DNA from: Acidimicrobiia bacterium
Lineage (GTDB): Bacteria > Acidobacteriota > Vicinamibacteria > Vicinamibacterales > UBA2999
Assembly (NCBI GenBank): GCA_016871275.1
Contig: VFZG01000007.1
Coordinates: 1 to 64,000, forward strand
DNA: 64,000 nt
Direction of reading: 5' to 3'
Part shown: piece after piece, positions 44,082 through 53,253 of the stretch
Numbering within the stretch: the first letter of the stretch is position 1
Layout of the letters: the number at the start of each line of letters is the position of its first letter
The notes under the pieces: model-generated
What the model was told of the DNA's origin: nothing
Seen by the model: only the letters and a program-made list of their open reading frames with translations
The model's database searches: none
Program-made: the position numbers and the translations under genes

Positions 44082-45302
44082 ATGGCCACGTTTACGTTTT
44101 CAGGACGGACCCGCAACGGCGAGATCGTGTCGGGCGAGCGCATCGGCGACACCATAAATGCGGTCGTCGCGGCGCTGCGTCGCGAGCAGATTCAGGTCAC
44201 GCGGATCCAGCCGGCCCAGGCCCGGGCAGGAGCGGTCGCCCAGGCGCGCAAACTCAAGGCCCGCGGCGTCCCGGCCAAGAACCTGGCGGTGTTCACGCGC
44301 CAGTTCTCGGTGATGATCGACGCCGGCCTGCCGCTGGTGCAGTGTCTCGACATCCTTGGCAACCAGGAAGAGCACAAGTACTTTGCCCAGGTGATCCTGC
44401 AGACGCGCGCCGATGTCGAAGGCGGCATGTCGCTCGCCGATGCGATGAAGCGGCACCCGAAGGTGTTCGACTCGCTGTTCTGCAACATGATTGCGGCCGG
44501 CGAAGCGGGCGGCATTCTCGACACCATTCTGAAGCGCCTGGCGGTCTACATTGAAAAGGCCGTCAAGCTGACGGCGCAGGTCAAGTCGGCGATGGTCTAT
44601 CCGGTAGCGGTGATCATCATTGCCGCCCTGGTCATCGGCGTGATCCTGTGGAAGGTCATCCCCACCTTCGCCGCGCTGTTTGCCGGCCTGGGCGCCGAGC
44701 TGCCGCTGCCGACCCGCATCGTGATCATGCTGTCGGAAAACCTGATTCGCTTCATGCCATTGATCTTCATCGCCGTGGGGGGAGGAGGCTGGGCATTCCG
44801 CGCCTATTACTCCACCGAGCAGGGCCGCCGCGTGGTGGACGCGATCGTGCTGAAGGTGCCGATTCTCGGACCGATCGTGCGGAAGATCGCCGTGGCGCGC
44901 TTCTGCCGCACGCTGTCGACACTGATGGCGTCTGGGGTGCCGATCCTCGACGGTCTCGACATCACCGCCCGCACCTCGGGCAACGCCATCATCGAGGACG
45001 CCATTCTGACGACGCGCAAGAGCATCGAGCGCGGTGACACCATCGCGGCGCCGCTGAAGGAGACCCGCGTGTTCCCCGGCATGGTGGTGCAGATGATCGG
45101 CGTCGGCGAGGCCACCGGCGAGCTGGACACGATGCTCGGCAAGATCGCCGACTTCTACGAGGAAGAAGTCGACGTGGCCGTTGAGGGCCTGCTGACGCTC
45201 CTCGAGCCGGTCATGATCGCGTTCCTCGGCGGCGCCGTGGGTGGCATCGTCATCGCGATGTACATGCCGATCTTCGACTTGATCAGCAAGCTGACGGGAT
45301 GA
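44082..45302 (+). CDS. pilC: Type IV pilus platform protein PilC
   Basis: 406 residues with two GspF domains (FTRQFSVMIDAGLPLVQCL and FCRTLSTLMASGVPILDGL) and three membrane helices. A strong GGAGGTGA ribosome-binding site precedes the ATG. PilC is the inner-membrane platform turned by PilB and PilT. Its TGA overlaps the pilS start as ATGA. The 73-base spacer before it may hold a separate promoter; none is clear. Confidence 0.97.
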   Translation: MATFTFSGRTRNGEIVSGERIGDTINAVVAALRREQIQVTRIQPAQARAGAVAQARKLKARGVPAKNLAVFTRQFSVMIDAGLPLVQCLDILGNQEEHKYFAQVILQTRADVEGGMSLADAMKRHPKVFDSLFCNMIAAGEAGGILDTILKRLAVYIEKAVKLTAQVKSAMVYPVAVIIIAALVIGVILWKVIPTFAALFAGLGAELPLPTRIVIMLSENLIRFMPLIFIAVGGGGWAFRAYYSTEQGRRVVDAIVLKVPILGPIVRKIAVARFCRTLSTLMASGVPILDGLDITARTSGNAIIEDAILTTRKSIERGDTIAAPLKETRVFPGMVVQMIGVGEATGELDTMLGKIADFYEEEVDVAVEGLLTLLEPVMIAFLGGAVGGIVIAMYMPIFDLISKLTG

Positions 45303-46978
45303 TGCAGCGGACGCTTCGGCGGCGCCTGGCCATTCACATTGCCATCCGTCTGCTGGTGGCGACGGTCCTGCTGGGCGCGGCCGTGATCGTCGAGCTGCGT
45401 GTCCCAGGCGCGCTGCCCGTCGATCCGTTGTTCTTCCTCGTCGGCCTGACGTATGCGGTCAGTCTTGGCTTCATTGGTTCACTCCGGTTCGTGGATCGAA
45501 TGGGGTGGCTGACGGACGTGCACTTTGCGATCGACTCCATCCTGGTCTCTGCCGCCGTGTTCGTCACGGGCGGCGTGGAGAGCCTGTTTGTCATCCTCTA
45601 CATGTTGCCAATCGTCGCCGCCAGCTCGGTCCAGTTCCGCCGGGGCGGACTCCAGCTCGCCATCCTGAACATCAGCCTGTTCGTCGGCGTGGTGGTGGTG
45701 CAGTACCTGGCCACGAACGGTCACCTCGAGCTGCCGCTCTCGAGCCTGCTGAGAACCGACCTGCCGTCCGTGAATGTGGCGCAGTTCACCGTGGCGCTCA
45801 ACGCGTTCGGCTTCTTTGCCGTGGCCCTGCTCAGCGGAACGCTCGCCGAGCGGGCGCGCGTCGGCGAAGCCCAACTCGAGCAGGCCGCGGAAGAGATCGC
45901 CGATCTGCAGGCGTTCAACCAGTTTGTCCTCGACAACCTGTTGAGCGGCCTTGCCACGGCCGACGCCGACCACCGGCTGCTCACGCTCAACCGGTCGGCG
46001 ATGGTGATCACGGGGCGTGAGGGTGCGCTGCCAATCGGTCAGAGCGTGATCGACGTGCTGCAGCTGCCGCCGGCGTTTTCCGCCGATCTCGCGCAGGATC
46101 TGGCCCGGGCGCGCAGCAAGCGCATGGACTACAATTACCGTCTGCCGCGGGGCGGAACCATCGACATCGGATTGAGTGTGGCCGCGCTGCCGTTGCCCGA
46201 CGGCTCGCGCGGGTATCTGTACACGTTCCAGGACGTCACCGACATCAAGCGGTTCGAACAGAGCGCCCGGCGGCAACAGCACCTGGTGGCGGTCGGCGAA
46301 ATGGCGGCCGGCATTGCGCACGAGATTCGCAATCCGCTGGCGTCGATGTCCGGGTCGATGCAGATGTTGAGGCAGGAGCTGCCGCTCACGGCCGACCAGG
46401 CGCAGCTGATGGACATCGTGCTCAAGGAATCCGAACGCCTCAACCAGACGATCAAGTCGTTGCTCGCCTACGCCAGACCGCAGCGCTTCTCGCTGCAGAC
46501 GCTGGACCTTCGCTCGATCGTGCAGGAAACGTCGCTGTTGCTGCGCAACAGCCCTGACGTGCACGACCGCCACGATGTGGACGTGGCGTCGGCGGACCGC
46601 GCCGTGATGGTCGACGCCGACGAGAGCCAGATCCGCCAGATCATCTGGAACCTGGCGACCAACGGCCTGCGCGCCATGCCGCATGGCGGATGCCTGCGCC
46701 TGAGCGCGCTGAGCGAGCAGGGCGCCGATGGCCGCACGGCCATCCTGCTGGTCGAAGACGAAGGCGTCGGCATCCCGACCGACGAAGTCGACTCGATCTT
46801 CCAGCCGTTCCGCGGATCGTTCGGCACGGGCACCGGACTCGGCCTGGCGATCGTCCATCGCATTGTCACCGACCGCGGCGGCCACATCGACGTGCGCCCG
46901 CGTGCCGGCGGCGGCACGGTGTTCCGCGTCTCGTTCCCCGAATCGGCCGATTCGCCGGCTGCTCGGCACGCGTCATGA
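45299..46978 (+). CDS. pilS: Sensor kinase PilS
   Basis: 559 residues. Six predicted membrane helices in the first 190 residues, a PAS domain (QAFNQFVLDNLLSGLATAD), HisKA with His near 341 (AHEIRNPLASM), and an HATPase domain (GTGLGLAIVHRIV). PilS senses membrane pilin in Pseudomonas and phosphorylates PilR. Overlaps pilC and pilR by four bases on each side, so the three are translated together. Confidence 0.93.
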   Translation: MMQRTLRRRLAIHIAIRLLVATVLLGAAVIVELRVPGALPVDPLFFLVGLTYAVSLGFIGSLRFVDRMGWLTDVHFAIDSILVSAAVFVTGGVESLFVILYMLPIVAASSVQFRRGGLQLAILNISLFVGVVVVQYLATNGHLELPLSSLLRTDLPSVNVAQFTVALNAFGFFAVALLSGTLAERARVGEAQLEQAAEEIADLQAFNQFVLDNLLSGLATADADHRLLTLNRSAMVITGREGALPIGQSVIDVLQLPPAFSADLAQDLARARSKRMDYNYRLPRGGTIDIGLSVAALPLPDGSRGYLYTFQDVTDIKRFEQSARRQQHLVAVGEMAAGIAHEIRNPLASMSGSMQMLRQELPLTADQAQLMDIVLKESERLNQTIKSLLAYARPQRFSLQTLDLRSIVQETSLLLRNSPDVHDRHDVDVASADRAVMVDADESQIRQIIWNLATNGLRAMPHGGCLRLSALSEQGADGRTAILLVEDEGVGIPTDEVDSIFQPFRGSFGTGTGLGLAIVHRIVTDRGGHIDVRPRAGGGTVFRVSFPESADSPAARHAS

Positions 46979-48399
46979 AGCAGGCAGCAGGGGGCAGGGA
47001 CCAGGGATCAGGGGCCAGGCCGCGCATCCTGATCGCCGACGATGAGCCGTCGCTGCGGGAGATCACGCGTCAGCTGTTCACGAAGAACGGCTTTGACGTG
47101 GTGGTCGCCGAGGACGGCCTGGTGGCTCGCGAGATTATCGGCCGCGAGTTTCTCGACCTGGTGCTGACGGACATCCGGATGCCGCGGCTCGACGGTGTTG
47201 GGCTGCTGCGCGCCGTTCGCGAGATGGCGCCGGATGTGACGGTCGTGATGATGACGGCCCATGGGACGCAGGACTCGGCCGAATGGCAGCAGGCGCGGGA
47301 ACTTGGCGCGCGCGCGCTCATCGAGAAGCCGTTTCGCAATGAAGACGTGCTGTTGCAGGTGCGCCAGCTGCTCGAATCGCGGCGCCTGCGCCACGAGAAC
47401 GTCGTCCTGCGACACACCACCGCGGAGCAGCAGTTTGCGGGCATCATCGGCCGCAGTCCGATCATGCTGGAGGTGTTCAAGCTCGTCGAGACGGTGTGTC
47501 GCACGAACAGCACCGTGTTGATCTTTGGAGAATCGGGTACGGGTAAGGAGCTGGTGGCGCGGGCCATTCACGATCAGTCGCTGCGGTCCACCCGCCCGTT
47601 CGTGGCCGTCAACTGTGGCGCCATGCCGGAGACGCTGCTGGAGTCCGAGCTGTTCGGGCATGTTCGGGGTGCCTTCACTGGCGCGGACAAGGACAAGAAG
47701 GGCCTGATCGAAACCGCGGAGGGCGGAACGGTATTCCTCGACGAGATCGGCGAAATGCCGGCGGCCATGCAGGTCAAGCTGCTGCGCGTATTGCAGGAAC
47801 GAAAATACCGCCGGGTCGGAGGCACCGACGAGGCGTCGTGCAACATCCGCGTGACGGCGGCGACGAATCGCGACCTGCCCAAGCAGGTCGGCGAAGGGAA
47901 GTTCCGCGAGGACCTGTTCTACCGGCTCAACGTCATTCCAGTGAAGATGCCGCCGCTGCGCGAACGCGTTGAAGACATCCCGCTGACCGCCGAGCATTTC
48001 GTGGCGAAGTACAACCGCGAGATGAACAAGGCCATCAGTGGATTCACGGCCGAGGCCATGGCGGCGCTTCGCGCGTATCCGTGGCCGGGCAACGTCCGTG
48101 AGCTTGAAAACACGGTCGAGCGGTCGGTCGCGCTCGAGTCGGGGCCGTCGATTGGGGTATCGACGCTGCCGCAACACCTGCGTGACCGCCGGCCGGCGAC
48201 TACGCGCCCGGGTGACAGCATTGCAGACACCGGCCAGGGCTTCAATCTCGAGCGCCATCTCCAGGACATTGAGCGCGCGCATCTCGAACGCGCGCTCGAA
48301 CGGGCCTCGGGTGTGCAGACGCGCGCGGCCGACCTGCTGGGCCTGAGCTTCAGGCAATTCCGCTATCTCGTGAGGAAGCACGGCCTCAAGCGCGAGTGA
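46975..48399 (+). CDS. pilR: Sigma-54 response regulator PilR
   Basis: 474 residues, ATG overlapping the pilS stop. Receiver with Asp66 (LTDIRMPR), AAA+ domain with Walker A GESGTGKE near 184 and the sigma-54 loop GAFTGA near 232, and a C-terminal Fis-type helix-turn-helix ([22 protein letters not shown]). It should activate pilA from a sigma-54 promoter. The first 15 residues ([14 protein letters not shown]) are encoded by a heptamer array and look like an added tail. Confidence 0.95.
   Translation: MKQAAGGRDQGSGARPRILIADDEPSLREITRQLFTKNGFDVVVAEDGLVAREIIGREFLDLVLTDIRMPRLDGVGLLRAVREMAPDVTVVMMTAHGTQDSAEWQQARELGARALIEKPFRNEDVLLQVRQLLESRRLRHENVVLRHTTAEQQFAGIIGRSPIMLEVFKLVETVCRTNSTVLIFGESGTGKELVARAIHDQSLRSTRPFVAVNCGAMPETLLESELFGHVRGAFTGADKDKKGLIETAEGGTVFLDEIGEMPAAMQVKLLRVLQERKYRRVGGTDEASCNIRVTAATNRDLPKQVGEGKFREDLFYRLNVIPVKMPPLRERVEDIPLTAEHFVAKYNREMNKAISGFTAEAMAALRAYPWPGNVRELENTVERSVALESGPSIGVSTLPQHLRDRRPATTRPGDSIADTGQGFNLERHLQDIERAHLERALERASGVQTRAADLLGLSFRQFRYLVRKHGLKRE
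46984..47018. repeat. Heptamer array inside the pilR 5' coding region
   Basis: GCAGCAG, GGGGCAG, GGACCAG, GGATCAG, GGGCCAG: five heptamers start nine bases into pilR. Because 7 is not a multiple of 3, the encoded residues do not repeat. Confidence 0.85.
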
Positions 48400-48434
48400 T
48401 TGGTCCTGAGGGTCGTGAATGCAAGAACAGCACG

Positions 48435-48472
48435 TGACAATCTGTGGCAGGCACGCCTGACACGAATTGTCA
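48435..48472 (+). promoter_or_regulatory. Dyad upstream of pilA, candidate PilR site
   Basis: TGACAAT (48435) and ATTGTCA (48466) are exact complements; CAGGC (48448) and GCCTG (48455) share the same centre (48453.5). The centre is about 100 bases before the predicted start of transcription, a usual distance for an activator of sigma-54. Two TTGTCAG heptamers overlap its right end, so it may be repeat-derived. A pilR terminator is less likely because no T tract follows. Confidence 0.5.
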
Positions 48473-48528
48473 GTTGTCAGGCTCCAACAGTCCTATCGCC
48501 GAACCGACCGCTGCCGATAACCCTCCTG

Positions 48529-48545
48529 TTGGCAGTCCTTTAGCC
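48529..48545 (+). promoter_or_regulatory. Sigma-54 promoter of pilA
   Basis: TTGGCAGTCCTTTAGCC: the -24 GG (48531) and -12 GC (48543) are separated by exactly ten bases, and TGGCA matches the consensus. Transcription would start near 48556, leaving a 120-base leader with a stable stem (48602-48627, loop GAAG). It fits activation by PilR, encoded just upstream. Confidence 0.65.
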
Positions 48546-48675
48546 AGAAATCGCGCCCGCCGCCTCAGCTCGGTACGTCTGTTGCTTTAAAGCGGGCAGG
48601 CCTGCGTCGCCGGAAGCGGCGGCGTGGCCTTCAAGAACAACCGGTAACCCTGGCACCGTCGTTAGGAGAGTCACC

Positions 48676-49233
48676 ATGCGTATTCGTTCGAACAAGGGCT
48701 TCACCCTCATCGAGCTGCTCATCGTTGTCGCAATCATCGGCATCATCGCCGCCATCGCGGTGCCCGGGCTCCTGCGCGCCCGCATGTCGGGCAACGAGGC
48801 GTCGGCAATTGGTTCGCTGCGCGCCATCAACAGCTCGCAGCAGGCCTACGCGTCCAGCTGCGCGAATGGCTGGTATGCCATCGATCTGCCCACGCTCGGT
48901 ACCCCGCCCAGCTCGGGCGGCGCGCCGTTCATCAGCCCGGACCTGAGCGCGGATCAATTTGTCGAGAAGAGTGGCTACACGATTGAGTTGCAAGGTGCCA
49001 TCGACGCAACCACGACCGAAACCGCGCCGTGCAACGACGGCGAAGGAAGCGTTAGTTCGGGCAGCCTGGTGAGCGCCTATTACGCTTACGCGGATCCGAC
49101 GTCGCCCGGTTCGACCGGTGCGCGCTACTTCTGGACCAACACGCTCGGCACGATCTACTTTAGCAACAGCGAAACGCTCTCTAACGAATTCGTCGGCAGC
49201 ACCGCCCCGGGCGCGGGCTCGGTTCTGCAGTAA
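48676..49233 (+). CDS. pilA: Major type IV pilin PilA
   Basis: 185 residues. The prepilin site is textbook: SNKG|FTLIELLIVVAIIGI, with Glu5 of the mature protein. After the helix comes a variable globular domain with exactly two cysteines, Cys62 and Cys119, probably a disulfide. AGGAGAG precedes the ATG. A sigma-54 promoter and candidate PilR site lie upstream and a strong terminator follows, so it is expressed on its own at high level. The next gene is a disulfide-forming VKOR-DsbA fusion. Confidence 0.96.
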   Translation: MRIRSNKGFTLIELLIVVAIIGIIAAIAVPGLLRARMSGNEASAIGSLRAINSSQQAYASSCANGWYAIDLPTLGTPPSSGGAPFISPDLSADQFVEKSGYTIELQGAIDATTTETAPCNDGEGSVSSGSLVSAYYAYADPTSPGSTGARYFWTNTLGTIYFSNSETLSNEFVGSTAPGAGSVLQ

Positions 49234-49255
49234 AGCCTTTCCTCAGTCGCTCGAC

Positions 49256-49287
49256 CGAAGGGGTGCGGGCCAATCCGCACCCCTTCG
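49256..49287 (+). terminator. Terminator after pilA
   Basis: A perfect 13-base stem CGAAGGGGTGCGG / CCGCACCCCTTCG with a six-base loop lies 22 bases after the pilA stop, followed by the short T-rich TCTGT. The T tract is weak, but the stem is very strong. Confidence 0.75.
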
Positions 49288-49311
49288 TCTGTACAGGTAG
49301 AATCCTCAGCT

Positions 49312-50553
49312 ATGGCCACAACCGCAGGGTCCACGCACGGGGCGCCACGCGCCGGATGGCTGGCAGGGTTCGCCGCTTTGGGACTGGCAGCCTCGGCAGC
49401 CTCGACCCGGGTCCATCACCAGATCCTCAACGACCCGACCTACGCGAGCTTCTGCGACGTCAATGAGACCTTCAGCTGCACGGTGGCCTATACGAGCCGC
49501 TTCGGCTCGGTGGCCGGCGTGCCGGTCGCGCTACTCGGCCTGCTGTTCTTTGCCTTCGTGTTGCTGGTGATTGCGATCAGCGCGCGCTCGCGGGCCGGCG
49601 AGAACCTGCCCGGGTACGTGTTCGCGGCGTCGACGATTGGGCTTGCCGTCGTGCTGTACCTCGGCTACGCGTCCTTCTTCGTCCTCCAGACCCTTTGTGT
49701 GCTCTGCCTCGCGACGTATGTGGCCGTCGTCGGGCTGTTCGTCACGTCAGGAACCGCCACCGGTAACCTCATATCGAGTCTCCCCGGCCGAGCGATGCGT
49801 GATCTTCAACTCCTGTTCCGGACTCCATCGGCGCTTGGCGCACTGGTGTTGTTCCTGGCCGCGTCGGCGGCCGCGGTCGTGATGCTGCGCGAGCCGGTGG
49901 CGGCCGCGGCCGAATCGGCGTCGCCGTCGGCAGCCGCCGTGCAGCAAGCCATCCCAACGGCGTCGGCGGCGCAATTGAAGCAGCTGGAAGATTACCTGGC
50001 GGCGCAGCCGCGCAAGGTCGTGGCGGCGCCCAGCGACGGCGCGGTGATTGTGATCCTCAAGTTCAACGACTATCAGTGCCCGGGTTGCGGCCAGACGCAT
50101 CGCGACTACAAGCCGGTGATCGCGAAGTGGGCGCAGCAGGCGCCGGGTAAGGTGAAGTTCATCTCCAAGGACTATCCGCTCGAGCGTGAGTGCAACGCAT
50201 TCGTGGCAACCGATCTGCATCTGGGCGCGTGCGAAGCGGCTGTCGCGGTCCGGCTCGCGAAGGAGAAGGGCAAGGGCGAGGCGATGGAGGAGTGGCTGTT
50301 TAAGAACCAGCCGGCCATGAATCCGGACACGGTCAGGAAGGCCGCCGCGTCGGTCGGCGGTGTCACCGATTTCGACAAGCGGTATGCGGCGACGCTGGAG
50401 CTGGTCAAGGCGGACATCACGCAGGGCGCGCAACTGAAGATCGGCGGCACGCCGACGTTCTTCCTCAACGGTATGCAGTTGCCGGGCCTGCGCGCGGAAT
50501 TCTTCGACGCCGCGATTGCCTGGGAACTGAAGAGGGTGACAGGCGGCAAGTAG
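49312..50553 (+). CDS. VKOR-DsbA fusion (disulfide-forming)
   Basis: 413 residues. N-terminal VKOR-type membrane domain with loop cysteines Cys48 and Cys56 (FCDVNETFSC) and quinone-site CVLC (129-132), in four or so helices; another helix near 177-192; then a DsbA-like thioredoxin domain with CPGC (256-259), a GGTPTFFLNG cis-Pro loop. Such fusions make and re-oxidise disulfides in the periplasm in one chain. It sits between pilA and the ABC genes; the pilins here have paired cysteines. Confidence 0.9.
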   Translation: MATTAGSTHGAPRAGWLAGFAALGLAASAASTRVHHQILNDPTYASFCDVNETFSCTVAYTSRFGSVAGVPVALLGLLFFAFVLLVIAISARSRAGENLPGYVFAASTIGLAVVLYLGYASFFVLQTLCVLCLATYVAVVGLFVTSGTATGNLISSLPGRAMRDLQLLFRTPSALGALVLFLAASAAAVVMLREPVAAAAESASPSAAAVQQAIPTASAAQLKQLEDYLAAQPRKVVAAPSDGAVIVILKFNDYQCPGCGQTHRDYKPVIAKWAQQAPGKVKFISKDYPLERECNAFVATDLHLGACEAAVAVRLAKEKGKGEAMEEWLFKNQPAMNPDTVRKAAASVGGVTDFDKRYAATLELVKADITQGAQLKIGGTPTFFLNGMQLPGLRAEFFDAAIAWELKRVTGGK

Positions 50554-50555
50554 AC

Positions 50556-51512
50556 ATGCCGGCTGCGATTGAGACGCAGGAACTCACCAAGGATTTTCTT
50601 GTTGGCTTCTGGCGGCCGAGGCCGTATCGCGCCCTCGATGGATTGACGCTGTCAATAGAGGCCGGGGAAGTGTTTGGCTTCCTCGGCCCCAACGGCGCCG
50701 GCAAGAGCACCACGCTCAAGCTGCTGCTGCAGCTGATCTATCCCACCAACGGGACGGCGCGGATTCTCGGGAAACCTGCGGGTGAGGTCGAGGTGCGGCG
50801 CCGCATCGGCTACCTGCCGGAGAATCCCTATTTCTACGATGACCTGACCGCAGAAGAAGTGCTGTCGTATTTCGCGAGCCTGTTCGGGCTGCGCGGTGCC
50901 GATGTCGCGCGACGCGTGTCGACCGTGCTGGACGACGTCGGCATCGCGGCCGAGCGGCGAATGCGCCTGCGTGGATTCTCGAAGGGGATGTTGCAGCGCG
51001 TCGGCCTGGCGCAGGCGATTCTCAACGAGCCCGACGTGCTCTTCCTCGACGAGCCGATGTCCGGCCTCGATCCGATCGGCCGCCGGCAGGTACGTGACCT
51101 GATCCTGTCGCTGAGGCAGCGTGGCTGCACGGTGTTCTTCAGCTCGCACATCCTGCCCGACGCCGAAGCCTTGTGCAGCCGCGTGGCGATTGTGGTGCAG
51201 GGGCGCCTGGTCGCCAATGGCGCAGTGAGCGAAATTGCGGAGTTTCAGCTCACCGGATGGGAGCTGGTCGCGGCGGATGTCAATGAGTCGCTGCGCTCGT
51301 CGATCGCCGGCCGCGCGCGCAAGGTGACCTCGATTGGAGCCGGGCGATTCGTAATTGACCTGCCGCCTGAGGTTGGGCCGGATCGAGTCTTGGCCGAGCT
51401 GGCCGCCGGCGGCGCGCATATCGTCTCGCTGAACCCCCACCGCGAGACGCTCGAGGACTACTTCATCCGCCAGGTCAGCGCGGCGGCACCACGGCAGACG
51501 GGGATCGACTGA
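50556..51512 (+). CDS. ABC transporter ATP-binding protein, PilH-like by position
   Basis: 318 residues. Walker A GPNGAGKST, a Q-loop region (GYLPENPYFYDDL), signature FSKGMLQRVGLAQAI, Walker B VLFLDEPMSGLD and the H-loop (FFSSHIL) are complete. The partner permease overlaps its stop (TGATG). In Myxococcus xanthus the pil locus has an ABC ATPase (PilH) and permease (PilI) in this same place, needed for pilus assembly; assignment as their equivalent rests on order. Confidence 0.9.
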   Translation: MPAAIETQELTKDFLVGFWRPRPYRALDGLTLSIEAGEVFGFLGPNGAGKSTTLKLLLQLIYPTNGTARILGKPAGEVEVRRRIGYLPENPYFYDDLTAEEVLSYFASLFGLRGADVARRVSTVLDDVGIAAERRMRLRGFSKGMLQRVGLAQAILNEPDVLFLDEPMSGLDPIGRRQVRDLILSLRQRGCTVFFSSHILPDAEALCSRVAIVVQGRLVANGAVSEIAEFQLTGWELVAADVNESLRSSIAGRARKVTSIGAGRFVIDLPPEVGPDRVLAELAAGGAHIVSLNPHRETLEDYFIRQVSAAAPRQTGID

Positions 51513-52315
51513 TGCGCGCCATGGTCCTGGTCGCCGGCGCGGTGTTCCGGGAATCGGTGCGCGATCGCGTGCCGTACTCGATGGTGATGTTCGCCATTCT
51601 CCTGATGGCCGCGTCGTACGCGATCAGCCAGCTCACGGCGGGCCAGGACATGAAGATCATCAAGGATCTCGGCCTGGCCTCGATGTCGGTGTTCGGGATG
51701 CTGATCGCCGTCTTCCTTGGCATTGGGCTGGTGTCGAAGGAGGTCGAGCGCAAGAGCATTTTCGCGCTGCTGGCCAAGCCGGTGACCCGAACGCAATTCG
51801 TGCTTGGCAAGTATCTGGGCCTGGTCGCGACCCTGGTGATCAACCTCGCGGTGATGACGCTGGCGTTCTACGCTGTACTGGCATTCATGGACCTCACCGC
51901 CGGTCCGGAAAAACTGGTGTGGCCCGCGCCCGCGCTCGATCCGCGGCTGCTGATCGCGATCCTGCTGATCATCGCCGAAGTCGCGGTGGTCACCGCGGTT
52001 GCGCTGTTCTTCTCAACGTTCTCCAGTCCGTTGTTGTCGGCGCTGTTGACGCTGGGGTTGTGGACCGCGGGGCACTTCGGATCCGACCTCAGGAATTTTG
52101 GCACCGTGGTGGATTCCGCGCCGATGATCGCGATCGCCCGGGTGCTGTACTACGTTCTGCCGAATCTCGCGCCGTTCGACGTGAAGGCCGAGGTTGTGCA
52201 CGGCTTTCCCGTGGCGGCCAGGCACGTCGCCTACACGCTCGCCTACGGAGGGTTGTACGCCGGGGTGCTGCTCACGGCGGCCGTGGCGATTTTCCGGCGG
52301 CGGGACTTCAAGTGA
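51512..52315 (+). CDS. ABC-2 type permease, PilI-like by position
   Basis: 267 residues with six membrane helices. SKEVERKSIFALLAKPVTRTQFVLGKY is typical of ABC-2 permeases (in parts: KSIFALLAKPVTR, FVLGKYLGL). It pairs with the upstream ATPase. The substrate is unknown; the equivalent in Myxococcus is required for pili but not well understood. Its stop overlaps the next start (GTGA). Confidence 0.85.
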   Translation: MRAMVLVAGAVFRESVRDRVPYSMVMFAILLMAASYAISQLTAGQDMKIIKDLGLASMSVFGMLIAVFLGIGLVSKEVERKSIFALLAKPVTRTQFVLGKYLGLVATLVINLAVMTLAFYAVLAFMDLTAGPEKLVWPAPALDPRLLIAILLIIAEVAVVTAVALFFSTFSSPLLSALLTLGLWTAGHFGSDLRNFGTVVDSAPMIAIARVLYYVLPNLAPFDVKAEVVHGFPVAARHVAYTLAYGGLYAGVLLTAAVAIFRRRDFK

Positions 52316-53253
52316 CCGGTGTGCGCCAGGGCGATTGTCGGCGGGCGCGCCCTGGTGTGGCCGCCCCGGTGGTGCTCGTGGCCGTCCTGCTGGCGGGGGC
52401 GGTTGGCGTGCAGGTCGTGCGGGACCGCGGCTGGTCGCCGTATCAGCCGCCCAATCCGCTGTTGTGGGTGCAGTCCGGGCCGCTGTTGCAGCGGCTGGTG
52501 CTTGGCTTCGACAGCCTCGCAGCCGACATCTATTGGATGCGCGCGGTCGTCTACTACGGCGGCAAGCGGCGCGCGACCGGGCCACAGCTCAGCTACGACG
52601 CGCTCTATCCGCTTCTTGACCTGGTGACGAGCCTCGATCCGCATTTCAGGGTCGCCTACCGGTTCGGCTCGGTCTTCCTCACCGAAGCGTACCCGGCAGG
52701 AGCCGGCCGCCCCGATCTCGCGATTCAGTTGCTGCAGCGTGGCATTGCGCGCGATCACGGGCGCTGGGAGTATTTCTACGACATTGGCTTCGTCTACTAC
52801 TGGTGGTTGCGCGACTACCAGAAGGCCGCCGAATGGTTCCTGAAAGGGGCAGAGCAGCCCGGTGCCGCCGAGTGGCTGAAGCCGCTGGCCGCGACCACGC
52901 TGGCGACCGGCGGGCACCGGGAGACCTCGCGCCAGATGTGGACGCAGTTACTGAACTCCGACATGACCTTCATCCGGAGCCAGGCGGAACTGCGGCTGGC
53001 ACAGTTGGACGCCATGGACACGATCGCCGCCGTGACGCCGGTGCTGCAGCGGTTCATCGACCGCGAGCAGCGCATTCCCAGGTCGTGGCAGGAACTGGCG
53101 GCGGCCGAGCGGCTCGCCCGTGTGCCGGCCGACCCGACCGGCGTGCCGTTCGTGTTCGATCCGAAACTCGGTTTCATCGACGTGTCTCCGAAGTCGCGTC
53201 TGTGGCCGCTGCCGATCGAGTCGCGCGCCCACGTGACACCGCAGCTGCCATGA
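52312..53253 (+). CDS. Membrane-anchored helical (TPR-like) protein
   Basis: 313 residues if the GTG at 52312, which overlaps the permease stop, is used; GTG at 52321 is possible. One N-terminal helix (VVLVAVLLAGAVGVQVV) anchors a periplasmic domain made of helix pairs that look like TPRs (GVQSGPLLQ-type start, then DLAIQLLQRGIARD, then YYWWLRDYQKAAEWFLKGAEQ). I do not know its function. Coupled to the ABC genes and pilD, it could be the PilG counterpart, though PilG lies upstream of PilH in Myxococcus. Confidence 0.65.
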   Translation: MTGVRQGDCRRARPGVAAPVVLVAVLLAGAVGVQVVRDRGWSPYQPPNPLLWVQSGPLLQRLVLGFDSLAADIYWMRAVVYYGGKRRATGPQLSYDALYPLLDLVTSLDPHFRVAYRFGSVFLTEAYPAGAGRPDLAIQLLQRGIARDHGRWEYFYDIGFVYYWWLRDYQKAAEWFLKGAEQPGAAEWLKPLAATTLATGGHRETSRQMWTQLLNSDMTFIRSQAELRLAQLDAMDTIAAVTPVLQRFIDREQRIPRSWQELAAAERLARVPADPTGVPFVFDPKLGFIDVSPKSRLWPLPIESRAHVTPQLP

